A program made the translations under genes and the position numbers. DNA of 64,000 bases, from NCBI GenBank assembly GCA_030737875.1, contig CM060920.1:483258861-483322860 (forward strand). Reading direction: 5' to 3'. Below the pieces are notes generated by a model, which saw nothing but the letters and a program-made list of their open reading frames with translations, did not search any database and was not told the origin of the DNA. Below, one piece after another: positions 50,831 through 61,700 of the stretch. Source of the stretch: Allium sativum. Lineage: Eukaryota; Streptophyta; Magnoliopsida; Asparagales; Amaryllidaceae. Positions within the stretch are counted from its first letter, which is position 1. Every line of letters begins with the position of its first letter.

Positions 50831-51693
50831 GTTTATTTCCAAATTAACTTGTTTAATGATTTTAACTCCAAATCAAACCCAACGACTGTCGCGCTTGGCC
50901 AAATACCCCTATTTCGGACACAATGGGATATGTTTCATAACCCAATTCGGCTGTTACGATCAGATTTTCTTTAAATTAAAACATAAATCAATAAATTGAA
51001 TTTTAAACGTACATTTTAATTTACCGGGGCTACATACTAACTCCGAAAATTTCAGAAAAACTATATCTAGCTTTGTTTTGACGATAGGTCCTAACAAAAT
51101 TAATTTCATCGAATTTGGAGACCGTTTGAAAAATGGCCTTTTTCTAGTCGATCCGACTCAACTGAAATTGACCAAACATGTTTTCTTTTGTCATGCTCAC
51201 ATATTAATTCCAAAAATTATGGAAATTGGAATCCAAGAATAATTTGACATTCCAGATCCAACAAAAGTGGTTTCGTTGAAAACGGAAGTTGTTTGGCTAT
51301 TTTTAAGGGCTATATTTTATGTAAAAAATATATAAATTCCATAGCGACTATTCTTAATTTTAAACTGACATAACTTTCAATTTAAAAAGTGAAATCTCAG
51401 TTTCCTACATTCGTTAGAAATAAATTATTAAACAGATTCAAATATTTCTGGTTTCGTCCAATTCTAATTTAAATTGAATTCCGTATGTTCAATTGAAATT
51501 AGAAATTGAATTTTCAAACTACTGCGCCATTTCAAACTCTATTTATAATTAACATAAATTTACACGTTTTAACTTCGACTAAAATAAATTTTTAGTCATT
51601 ATTATTTAAAATAAATCATTTTAAATGTTCAAAACCCATTGAAATAACTAAAATAAAAATTTTAAATTGGTTCAGAAACTCTGGGTTATAACA

Positions 51694-52075
51694 ATCTCCC
51701 CACTAAAAATCTTCTCGTTCTCGAAAAGGAATGGAGCTGAAAGTTGCTTAACTAACCAACTCAACTTTCATTCTGGCTTTTATTCTTCAACTTTTCAGTT
51801 TCTCAGAATTTTCTAATTTCTCAAAAAATTAGCTAACACCTTAAATTTTCGAATTTTTTTGCCATAACCTCCTTTGTACGAGTTGATATTAAAAACCGCA
51901 ACCTGCCTCACAGGGCCTTCATCCATCCAAAAGAAAAAGGAAAAGCCAATCGGCTAATAAAATCTTCAAACCCAATGAATATAGTAAACGTGTACCTATT
52001 TGTCGGGCAAACAATTTTATTCCTCTTCTTAGCTTCCATGCTATGTCCTGTTCTCACATACATACACATAAATAA

Positions 52076-52113
<38 letters not shown>

Positions 52114-52250
52114 ACATATATGCAATTCTAATCAATTTTCAATTCAGTTCAACGTTATGTTTGATTTGGCTAAATTTATCATTCATTCGCATATTGGTTA
52201 AATTAATTATCATCCCAATATTTTTATTAGCTAAACTAATAATCAAACAT
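51694..52250 (-). other. Remnant of the internal region of D (3' end) with polypurine tract
   Basis: The complement of a polypurine tract (ATCTCCCCACT) starts at 51694. The rest is non-coding, with GCCATAACCTCCTTTGTACG (51860-51879) and a TA/GT microsatellite (about 52077-52114). All of gag-pol, the primer site and the first about 1.1 kb of the right LTR are missing: at about 52251 the sequence switches directly into LTR sequence. Confidence 0.8.
52077..52114. repeat. Compound TA/GT microsatellite
   Basis: A run of about nine TA units followed by about nine GT units, ending in ACATATATGC. Ordinary simple repeat within D. Confidence 0.9.
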
Positions 52251-52303
52251 CACAAACCTATGCTAACTAAAGCTGTGCATTGAACATCATCCACAAGACT
52301 CTT
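52251..52303 (-). repeat. Element D right LTR, part 1 (truncated)
   Basis: CACAAACCTATGCTAACTAAAGC and the following bases match 46850-46900 of the D left LTR. CTCTT at 52299-52303 is the left TSD of C. The LTR resumes at 63449. Confidence 0.85.
52299..52303. repeat. Target site duplication of C, left copy (CTCTT)
   Basis: It matches 63444-63448. The homologous unoccupied site in the D left LTR reads AAAGACTCTACTTTTC near 46894-46909. Confidence 0.95.
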
Positions 52304-53924
52304 TGTAACACCCCACGTCCGTTAGAGTCACTCACAAAGGGAATGCACTAAGTTCTGTGGAGCATTTAGGGTAAAAGATGCAGATAAATTACAAGACAGA
52401 CAGAAATTAAACAGCGGAAAATAAAACTTTGCTTTATTGATAAAATAGTTTGTACAATGGTTTCTTTACAATATCAGAGTATCATCTGTCTTATAAAATA
52501 AAGAAGCATAAAAAAATACATTTATATTCCCCAATGTAGCAAGAACCAGCCATAGCATCTGAGAAGAGAATCCAAGCAAAACTTCGACAAATCTTCAAGC
52601 TGGGAAAGAGTGACAGTCCAACTTAACCTGAGCTATACTACTCCCTCCTCTACTACCTTGGGGGGGGGGGACGGAAGAAAAGAAGACGAAAGAAAAACAG
52701 AGTCAGACATAAAGCCTGAGTAAGTTCAGTTACTTCTAGCATGTGAACATGGAAAAACAAACGACATGAATTAACTGAATCCAAGATTACACCATGACCA
52801 TAGGGTCAGCAAGATTAGACAAGATAATCACAAGATATGCTAAGATAAGATAAACTGGATATGCTCTAATACTTTCGCCGCTTCGCTATTTCCTTGTTAT
52901 ACTGGTTTCTATATCTCTGCACCACCTAACTAGTGTTCCAACTAGTAACGATAACGTGATCCCAACCCCTGTAGTTTCCATTGCCTTCAGGCATACGTTT
53001 ATTATTTATTATGTAGATCTAATCTAGGGTTTTCTATCAAGTGCTTTCTAGATTTAACTAGAGTTTTACGCTATCTGTTGAACGCTTCTCGAGTTCAGGG
53101 TTTATGCCACCTAGTCCAACTAGGGATTACGCTACCTGTCGAACGATGCCCCCAAGTCTAGGACACACTACCTAGAGTGGTATATGTTCTTGTACTTCCC
53201 CACGCATGTATCGTGAATCGTTATCGCTTGTCTAGATGCACATGTCCTGTAATGTGCGGTCCGAGTCCTGTGACAGGGCAAATCAAGGAATACAGAACTC
53301 GGTCGGGAGCTTTCAGATATCTGCCGATGCAGATGCTAAGGTCTGTTTTATTCCAGTGGCTATGGTCCCACTTGACCCCTCCCTCAACTAATGAAAGGCA
53401 CACCTTGTAAAATGAGAACTATACGCCAGCCCCCGGTGCCCTACTATCCTATGGCCATCCTCACCCATAACTAGATAGCAAGTATATGGTCTTTTGGAGT
53501 TCTCCGCCTTTCCGCTTCACGTATCTCGATTGACCGAAGATGGATGGTAGACGACGAGTCGCTATCACAGGGCTACCGTTTGCTCGCCGAATCACGCCGG
53601 TCCATCCTAGTCTTTAGGTTGCCATGTATTGCAACCAAGGCATACCCCTGGTTCTTCTACGCAGACCTTAACCTCTGTGGGCCCAGGCGGATCATCTGCA
53701 GCCTCACCGAGGGATACCAAGAGTACCCTCACGACCCCTCGAAGCCTCGGGCTTCGTAACCCAATTCGTTGGAGCCTCCTTTTTACTCAGACGGACATTC
53801 GCTCCTTCCCATGTTATACTAAGAATTACTACTTAGTTTTACTAACTAAGATTTACCACTTAGTTTCCAGAATCTTTGTTTTCTTAACTAAGGTTTACTT
53901 AGTTCTCTTTCCCGTCAATTCGGA

Positions 53925-54690
53925 TTGGTTAAGTGTCATAGTCAATTCAAGCTAACTTAACCCTCCTCATTTACCCTGTTAAACTGGTTAAGTGTTATCA
54001 TTAACTCATGTTGACTTAACCCTACCACAAACCAAGTTATATTGGTTAAGTATTTATTACTTAACCCTACCCATTTACCCTGTGTTGGTTAAGTGTTCCT
54101 TTTTAACATAACCTTGCCCGTCTGTTTTAACTAACATGTTATTATTAATGGTTAAGTATTATCCCTTCATGTTTTAGACTTAACCCCATTCCTTTAACAC
54201 AACCTGATGGTTAAGTGTTCAAGTTTACTTAACCATATGGTCTAGCCCAGCTAACATATCAAATTGGCTAAGTGTATCAGATTTTACTTAACCCCAGCCT
54301 CTGGTCTAGTTAACATGTTAATTTGGCTAAGTGTATCAACCTTACTTAACACCACCTTCTAGTCTAGTTTACATGTTAGTTTGGCTAAGTGTTTTCTTAG
54401 TTACTTAACCCCTACAAATCTGGTCTTGTTATCATAAGTTTGGTTAAGTGTCCCTATGGACTTAGCCCTCCCATTCTAGCTCGACTGTGTTAAGTTGGTT
54501 AAGTGTTCCTATAGACTTAACCCTCCCATTCTAGCTTAACTGTGTTAAGTTGGTTAAGTGTTCCTATGGACTTAACCCTCCCATTCTAGCTTAACTACGT
54601 TATGTGTCAGTCTGAACCTAACCCCACCCATCAGTCTAGTTATCATGTTGAACTGGTTAAGTGTCTTAGTTAACTTAACCTTACCATTCT
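53925..54690 (-). repeat. GGTTAAGT/ACTTAACC inverted-repeat array, C LTR 1
   Basis: About a dozen units of 55-70 bp each hold GGTTAAGT, a 10-15 base spacer, and ACTTAACC, often followed by a TTAACATGTTA-type palindrome. Unit variants include GGCTAAGTG and ACTTAGCC. Counterpart at 60385-61150. Similar units occur in E (about 1560-1660, 6130-6240). Confidence 0.85.
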
Positions 54691-55984
54691 TGTTCTAGAT
54701 TTAACTAAATAAATTAAAGCCGTTACCACTCACATTAGACAAGTATCGTTGCAACTACTGGATGTGCCGGTTGGTTCCGGGCAGGTTTACATCACAACTC
54801 AGTCTAACCTCGGGTTAGGCATATTCGTGTTTTCTAAGTTCAAAGGGTTTCAATTTATTTTCAAATCAAGTTTTGAAAGTAACCATCCCGTTCGTCGGAT
54901 CAGTTAGGGATAGCCAGGGAGAGCAAGAAACTTGTATTTTCCAAACTCAAGCCTAGACACTATCCTCTCTGTCACCCTAGAACTTTCTGGTGTGTCATTA
55001 AAAGAGATGTCGTTAATAAACCTTTAATTTGTCTAAATTTACATTTCCTCATTTAGGCCAAATCCTATAAGTAAATTATTCCTAATTTACTTATTTCCTA
55101 ATTACTCTTTTAATGTAAGTTGTCAACATTTATTCTTATGCCCCTTTTACCCTCTATATCATATTTATGCCTTTTGGTATGTAAACTATACCAATTAAGT
55201 GTAACTAACCATGATTTTGCTAAACCTGACGGTTATTCCCAATTATGGCCAATTTCAAATTTATACCAATATACTTATTACGCCAAATTAGCTAATCCAA
55301 TCCTGATTTAACATTCTAATTCACGTCAAACTATACTTATTACTCTAGTTCTTTATTCATGTAAATGCTAGATTTACACGTCAATACTAGATTCAAATTA
55401 CACATCTTTTAATTCATGTCAAATTTATCCAATTTGCATTTCTATGAACATGGCATAATACATGTTCCCAATTTATGACAAATTCCATGTTTTACAACTA
55501 TGTTTTAGTACATTTCACATTATGCCCAAATCGTATTCCCACCGTTCGTATAATTGCGATTCAATCTAGATTATGGATAAATCTAGACTCGTAGAAATTA
55601 GGGAATGAACCAAAGATGCTATGAAAAAGGATGGACATAATAACTGGCATAAAAGGTTTGACTAACGACGTAGGTTCAAGAACATGGGTAGACCTAACTT
55701 AATAGGTAAATTCTCAAGGTCTAAAACCAAGGATAGACAGAATTGAGATGCAGGTTCAAGAACATGGGTAGACCTAACTTAATAGGTAAATTCCCATAGT
55801 CTAAAACCAAAGAAAACCAAGGACAGGCAGAATAAATAATCGGGTTTAGACCCAATCTCAAAATCAAAGAACTTAAGCAACACTTTTCTAGTCATGAATC
55901 ATAGGTGGTTAATCACAGATGTCCTTGTTATGTCATAGGCAATAGTGTATGTTTTCTAATCAAAGACATAGGTTTAGTCAAGGA

Positions 55985-56110
55985 AATAATCCTCATAGTC
56001 ATAGTCACAGTCATAGGCAATGTTCATAGTCATAGGCAATGTCCATAGTCATAGGCAAATGTTCATAGTCATAGGTAATGTCCATAGTCGTAGGCAATGT
56101 TCATAGTCAA
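55985..56110 (-). repeat. 22-bp tandem repeat, C LTR 1
   Basis: Units of the type CATAGTCATAGGCAATGTTC repeat about five to six times. LTR 2 has the same array at about 62450-62575 with extra short CATAGT units, showing slippage since insertion. Confidence 0.9.
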
Positions 56111-56571
56111 AGAGGCATATGGTTTTAAGGTCCATAGTTTCATAGTCTTATCGGTCATCGAATCATAACAGTTCTTAATTAAGTCCAAAGACATAGGCAC
56201 AGATTCGAATAGAAAGATTTGGCATATTCTTTTATTCCTTTAATTCATGTCACAAACAGAGAGAAACTTTCAAATCTAAAAAGTAACTGACTTACAGAAA
56301 TTTAGATTAGAAAAGAAAGATAGCGTTACTATGATTCGTGCGACGTTGCTCGAAACCGTTTGAGCTAGCCTTTGATTCTTCACTTGAAATCATAGCCTGA
56401 CTTGAACCTCTTCTTGAAAGTCTTTTAGCAGCATCTCCTCGTCTTGATTTATTTCATATATATATTATTCTATTTATTATTTAATTAAGAGGAGGAGAAG
56501 AAGCCATGTTCTCTAATAATCTTTTCAGCATAAGGGTAGAAAAGAATTGTGAATAGAGAAGAAGATCAGGG

Positions 56572-56583
56572 CTATTTATATAG
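56572..56583 (-). promoter_or_regulatory. TATA-like box of C LTR 1
   Basis: Minus strand CTATATAAATAG, followed in sense by CCCTGATCTTCTTCTC, a pyrimidine-rich start region. LTR 2 copy at 63036-63047 (CTATATAAACAG). Confidence 0.55.
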
Positions 56584-56675
56584 TGTTAGGCGGACGAACC
56601 TAGGCAGAAAACGTGACTAAATACATCGGAACGAACCAGGTGCAGAAAGCTGGAAAAACGGGGGGGGGGCGACCC

Positions 56676-56759
56676 CCAGGTCGACTATGTAGTCGACCTG
56701 GGTGCCCCAGGTCGACTACCCAGTCGACCTGGGTGTCTTGGGCGGGAAAATTCCCGCCC
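56676..56759 (-). promoter_or_regulatory. Three consecutive palindromes upstream of the C TATA box
   Basis: Two 26-bp inverted repeats share the arm CCAGGTCGACT (56676-56701, 12-nt arms around TG; 56707-56732, 11-nt arms around ACCC). A third, 56740-56759, has arms GGGCGGGAA and TTCCCGCCC and contains TTTTCCCGCC on the sense (minus) strand, which resembles the plant E2F site. They lie about 95-190 bp upstream of the TATA box. The first two are kept in LTR 2 (63146-63171, with one arm mismatch, and 63177-63202); the third is deleted there. Function is inferred from position. Confidence 0.6.
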
Positions 56760-57593
56760 TGGCCAATCCGGCCCGATTTTTGAAATTTGAATTTGTTTTC
56801 TGTCTTTTCGAATTTTAAACTGAACTCTGAAACTTCCGGAGGCCCTATCTCCCTCATACGGACTCCGATTTACGCAAACTCGGACTCGTTTTCATGCATA
56901 ATTCCGAGACGAACACAATGGCGCAGCCCATTTCCCTTGATTTTGAATTTAAATTATAATTCTGCCTTGATTTGTGAATCTTAATGTTACAGAATTACAG
57001 GGTGTTACATTCTCCCCCACTTAAAAGGATTTCGTCCCGAAATCTTCAAGTTAGGAAGAATGTGTCCTACCATCCAATCACCCATCTACTCAACCATTCA
57101 ATCACAGGCATCCATTGTCCTTAAAAGATTTCTAATGCTTTCATGTTTATATGCATAGTGTGTGTATATGTCCTTATCTACTATAAAATCAGGCGGTCTA
57201 CTGATTCAGTCGACCTCCTTAATGCGAGTCATGTCAGTGCCATGCGTCCAACCATGTATGCAAGCATCCCTAGTTATGTAAATACTACATGCGTGCACGG
57301 CCATTCATCCATATGCAACACCCATATGATAACATATTGAGTTCAATTTACAAACAAATACATATATGTAAATGCAATATGAAAGCGTCTGAACTGATCT
57401 AGTGCCTAATACGTATGCATATGCATTCACAAGCAACCATTAGCAACCACTTGCAACCATCAACAATAACATGTTTCAAATACATGTTTACATCCATTGG
57501 CTTCTACCTAAGGATCGAAGATACGACCTAGGTGATACACTTTGGAAAGAGAGAAACAATTATGCGTAAAGCTCCTAAAACAAAGTAATCAAG

Positions 57594-57692
57594 GATGCAC
57601 CCTCAAGGAAAAGGGTATGATGCTAGTATCTAGCCTTCTTGAGCTTTACTCCACTGTATCTTAACTAATTTAACTTCACGATTGTGAAGTTC
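57594..57692 (-). pseudogene. Decayed chromodomain end of Pol in C
   Basis: The minus strand reads ELHNREVKLVKIQWSKAQEG, a stop, then ILASYPFP. This matches the E remnant (CNREVNLVKVQWSDAEEDA) and the C terminus of the A polyprotein. It shows that C derives from an autonomous element of the E family by internal deletion. Confidence 0.8.
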
Positions 57693-58752
57693 CGGATCTC
57701 CATTTCCAAAATAAATAGATTTCAATCACGGTACCAGGTATACATACTAAGATGATTAGAGGTTTCCCTCTTATCCACCATGCCATAACTATAAGGGTCG
57801 AAAGGTTACTACGTGCTTTTTAGAGTACCTGCCACAACTATTCATCTCTCACGCAAACCATCCTAGTCGAACTCGACATTCCTCAAGTACAAGCCCCAAA
57901 GTCCTAAACGAATATCAGACAAGCACCCAAGGAATATCTCCCCCGAATTTAGACGATCAACGTGAGATGATATAAGCAAACTCGATAGCTATTCTCAAAT
58001 CCCTACTAACCAAAAATAAACTGGTCGGACCACCAATTGGATTTGAGACTCTAGTGGAATCTTTCTACTATACAAGTACTATGTGTAGAGACTAAACTAT
58101 GAAAGTAGATATGAACAAATGCGAAGCGCTAAAACCAAAGGAAAGAGTATGAACGGAAAAACTAGACTCTTCCAACAGAACTTTACTACCTTTCTCCTAG
58201 GTACGCTTGGTGGTGAAAGTATGTACTCGCCCTTCTGAAAATCTTGTTCCTCCTTCTTGCCCTTGTGCTTTTAATTATATGCCCTATCCTACCCCAGTAA
58301 AAATACTTCCTCTTGTCTTAGGTTTTATAATTTCTTCCTCCTTCGTGAGCTAAACCTACATCCATGAATTCCTCATCCTAGGGTTGTGCTCCATAGCCAA
58401 ACTCCTCATCCCCTTCCGTGTGTAGTCATGTTGACAAATCCCTCGAAAGCTGCTTCCATCGTCCGGAAAACCCTATAAGCTTCGAAAGAAAACTGCTTGC
58501 AGATGAAACAACTACGGCTATCGATGGAAGCCGGGCACTACATTGCCCTTCGATGAGGTTACCTCCCAGAAAGCCAGGAGCCCCAGAGACTCAAGAAAGA
58601 AGGAGACAAGAATTTAAACAGAGGAAGAGAAGATAGTGCGTATGGCTTTGGGGAATATGTCTTTAAAACAAATCTTTTCTCTTGAAAATGCTTCTTTAAA
58701 AACCGTTTTGAAAATAATTTTTCAAATCCTTTATCTGATCTGGTAAACTTCA

Positions 58753-58764
58753 GCTCTGATACCA
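58753..58764 (-). other. Primer binding site of C (initiator tRNA-Met)
   Basis: The minus strand reads TGGTATCAGAGC, two bases from the LTR 2 terminus at 58767. Confidence 0.92.
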
Positions 58765-58766
58765 CG

Positions 58767-61700
58767 TGTAACACCCCACGTCCGTTAGTGTCACTCACAA
58801 AGGGAATGCACTAAGTTATGTGGAGCATTTAGGGTAAAAGATGCAGATAAATTACAAGACAGACAGAAATTAAACAGCGGAAAATAAAACTTTGCTTTAT
58901 TGATAAAATAGTTTTTACAACGGTTTCTTTACAATATCAGAGTATCATCTGTCTTACAAAATAAAGAAGCATAAAAAATACATTTATATTCCCCAATGTA
59001 GCAAGAACCAGCCATAGCATCTGAGAAGAGAATCCAAGCAAAACTTCGACAAATCTTCAAGCTGGGAAAGAGTGACAGTCCAACTTAACCTGAGCTATAC
59101 TACTCCCTCCTCTACTACCTGGGGGGGAAACGGAAGAAAAGAAGACGAAAGAAAAGCAGAGTCAGACATAAAGCCTGAGTAAGTTCAGTAACTTCTAGCA
59201 TGTGAACATGGAAAAACAAACGACATGAATTAACTGAATCCAAGATTACACCATGACCATAGGGTCAGCAAGATTAGAAAAAATAATCACAAGATATGCT
59301 AAGATAAGATAAACTGGATATGCTCTAATACTTTCGCCGCTTCGCTATTTCCTTGTTATACTGGTTTCTATATCTCTGCACCACCTAACTAGTGTTCCAA
59401 CTAGTAACGATAACGTAATCCCAACCCCTGTAGTTTCCATTGCCTTCAGGCATACATTTATTATTTATTACCTAGATCTAATCTAGGGTTTTCTATCAAG
59501 TGCTTTCTAGATTTAACTAGAGTTTTACGCTATCTGCTGAACGCTTCTCGAGTTCAGGGTTTATGCCACCTAGTCCAACTAGGGATTACGCTACCTGTCG
59601 AACGTTGCCCCCAAGTCTAGGACACACTACCTAGAGTGGTATATGTTCCTGTACTTCCCCACGCATGTATCGCGAATCGTTATCGCTTGTCTAGATGCAC
59701 ATGTCCTGTAATGTGCGGTCCGAGTCCTGTGACAGGGCAAATCAAGGAATACAGAACTCGGTCGGGAGCTTTCAGATATCTGCCGATGCAGATGCTAAGG
59801 TCTGTTTTATTCCAGTGGCTATGGTCCCACTTGACCCTTCCCTCAACTAATGAAAGGCACACCTTGTAAAATGAGAACTATACGCCGGCCCCCAGTGCCC
59901 CACTATCCTATGGCCATCCTCACCCATAACTAGATAGCAAGTATATGGTCTTTTGGAGTTCTCCGCCTTTCCGCTTCACGTACCTCGATTGACCCAAGAT
60001 GGATGGTAGACGACGAGTCGCTATCACAGGGCTACCGTTTGCTCGCCGAATCACGTCGGTCCATCCTAGTCTTTAGGTTGCCATGTATTGCAACCAAGGC
60101 ATACCCCTGGTTCTTCTACGCAGACCTTAACCTCTGTGGGCCCAGGCGGATCATCTGCAGCCTCACAGAGGGATACCAAGAGTACCCTCACGTCCCCTCG
60201 AAGCCTCGGGCTTCGTAACCCAATTCGTTGGAGCCTCCTTTTTACTCAGACGGACATTCGCTCCTTCCCGTGTTATACTAAGAATTACTACTTAGTTTTA
60301 CTAACTAAGATTTACCACTTAGTTTCCAGAATCGTTGTTTTCTTAACTAAGGTTTACTTAGTTCTCTTTCCCGTCAATTCGGATTGGTTAAGTGTCATAG
60401 TCAATTCAAGCTAACTTAACCCTCCTCATTTACCCTGTTAAACTGGTTAAGTGTTATCAGTAACACATGTTGACTTAAACCTACCACAAACCAAGTTATA
60501 TTTGTTGAGTATTTATTACTTAACCCTACCCATTTACCCTGTGTTGGTTAAGTGTTCCTTTTTAACTTAACCTTGCCCGTCTGTTTTAACTAACATGTTA
60601 ATATTAATGGTTAAGTATTATCCCTTCATGTTTTAGACTTAATCCCATTCCTTTATCACAACCTGATGGTTAAGTGTTCAAGTTTACTTAACCCTACGGT
60701 CTAGCCCAGCTAACATATCAAATTGGCTAAGTGTATTAGATTTTACTTAACCCCAACCTCTGGTCTAGTTAACATGTTAATTTGGCTAAGTGTATCAACC
60801 TTACTTAACCCCACCTTCTAGTCTAGTTGACATGTTAGTTTGGCCAAGAGTTTTCTTAGTTACTTAACCCCTACAAATCTGGTCTTGTTATCATAAGTTT
60901 AGTTAAGTGTCCCTATGGACTTAGCCCTCCCATTCTAGCTCGACTGTGTTAAGTTGGTTAAGTGTTCCTATAGACTTAACCCTCCCATTCTAGCTTAACT
61001 GTGTTAAGTTGGTTAAGTGTTCCTACGGACTTAACCATCCCATTCTAGCTTAACTACGTTATGTGTCAGTCTGAACCTAACCCCACCCATCAGTCTAGTT
61101 ATCATGTTGAACTGGTTAAGTGTCTTAGTTAACTTAACCTTACCATTCTTGTTCTAGCTTTAAATAAATAAATTAAAGTCGTTACCACTCACATTAGACA
61201 GGTATCGTTGCGACTACTGGATGTGCCGGTTGGTTCCGGGCAGGTTTACATCGCAACTCAGTCTAACCTCGGGTTAGGCATATTCGTGTTTTCTAAGTTC
61301 AAAGGGTTTCAATTTATTTTCAAATCAAGTTTTGAAAGTAACCATCCCGTTCGTCGGATCAGTTAGGGATAGCCAGGGAGAGCAGGAAACTTGTATTTTC
61401 CAAACTCAAGCCTAGAACTATCCTCTCTGTCACCCTAGAACTTTCTGGTGTGTCATTAAAAGAGATGTCGTTAATAAACCTTTAATTTGTCTAAATTTAC
61501 ATTTCCTCATTTAGGCCAAATCCTATAAGTCAATTATTCCTAATTTACTTATTTCCTATTTACTCTTTTAATGTAAGTTGTCAACATTTATTCTTATGCC
61601 CCTTTTCCCCTCTATATAATATTTATGCCTTTTGGTATGTAAACTATACCAATTAAGTGTCACTAACCATGATTTTGCTAAACCTGACGGTTATTCCCAA

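Larger units (their letters stand above)
46283..51693 (-). repeat. Element D left LTR, part 2 (sense 5' end)
   Basis: It continues D after B. It is homologous, in reverse, to the A LTR (for example GACTGTCGCGCTTGGCC and ACACAATGGGATATGTTTC at about 50884-50935 against 31000-31050) but diverged. The combined LTR is about 5.98 kb. It contains a roughly 130-bp tandem repeat (47915-48730) and an AAAAATCACATTTTT array (50450-50830). It ends TGGGTTATAACA at 51693, sense start TGTTATAACCC. It also holds an unoccupied counterpart of the C target (46896-46900 region, AAAGACTCTACTTTTC). No coding sequence is visible. Confidence 0.9.
52304..57009 (-). repeat. Element C LTR 1 (sense 3' LTR)
   Basis: The 4706-bp LTR runs from TGTAACACCCCACG to GGGTGTTACA. 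It holds CAGCGGAA (about 52414), a G-run (about 52662), a comparatively GC-rich segment (53170-53770), the GGTTAAGT/ACTTAACC array (53925-54690), a 22-bp CATAGTCATAGGCAATGT array (55985-56110), a TATA-like box (56572-56583) and three palindromes (56676-56701, 56707-56732, 56740-56759). The ORFs near 53220-53950 recur at 59680-60410 only because the LTRs are copies. Confidence 0.95.
57010..58766 (-). other. Internal region of C, non-coding except for a chromodomain remnant
   Basis: It starts with the complement of a polypurine tract (TTCTCCCCCACTTAAAAGG, 57010-57028) and ends at the primer site. The 57010-57500 part matches the 3' region of E (3491-4085). Beyond the chromodomain remnant I see no gag or pol motif; 57730-58740 is featureless to me. 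Confidence 0.8.

Noticed and set aside
53177..53955. Several ORFs in C LTR 1, repeated at 59636-60414
   Set aside because: Overlapping frames on both strands in a moderately GC-rich LTR segment, no family match; copies are LTR duplicates.
57143..57340. 65-codon ORF in the C core
   Set aside because: It lies in the 3' non-coding region homologous to E 3491-4085, opposite to the sense strand, with no homology.
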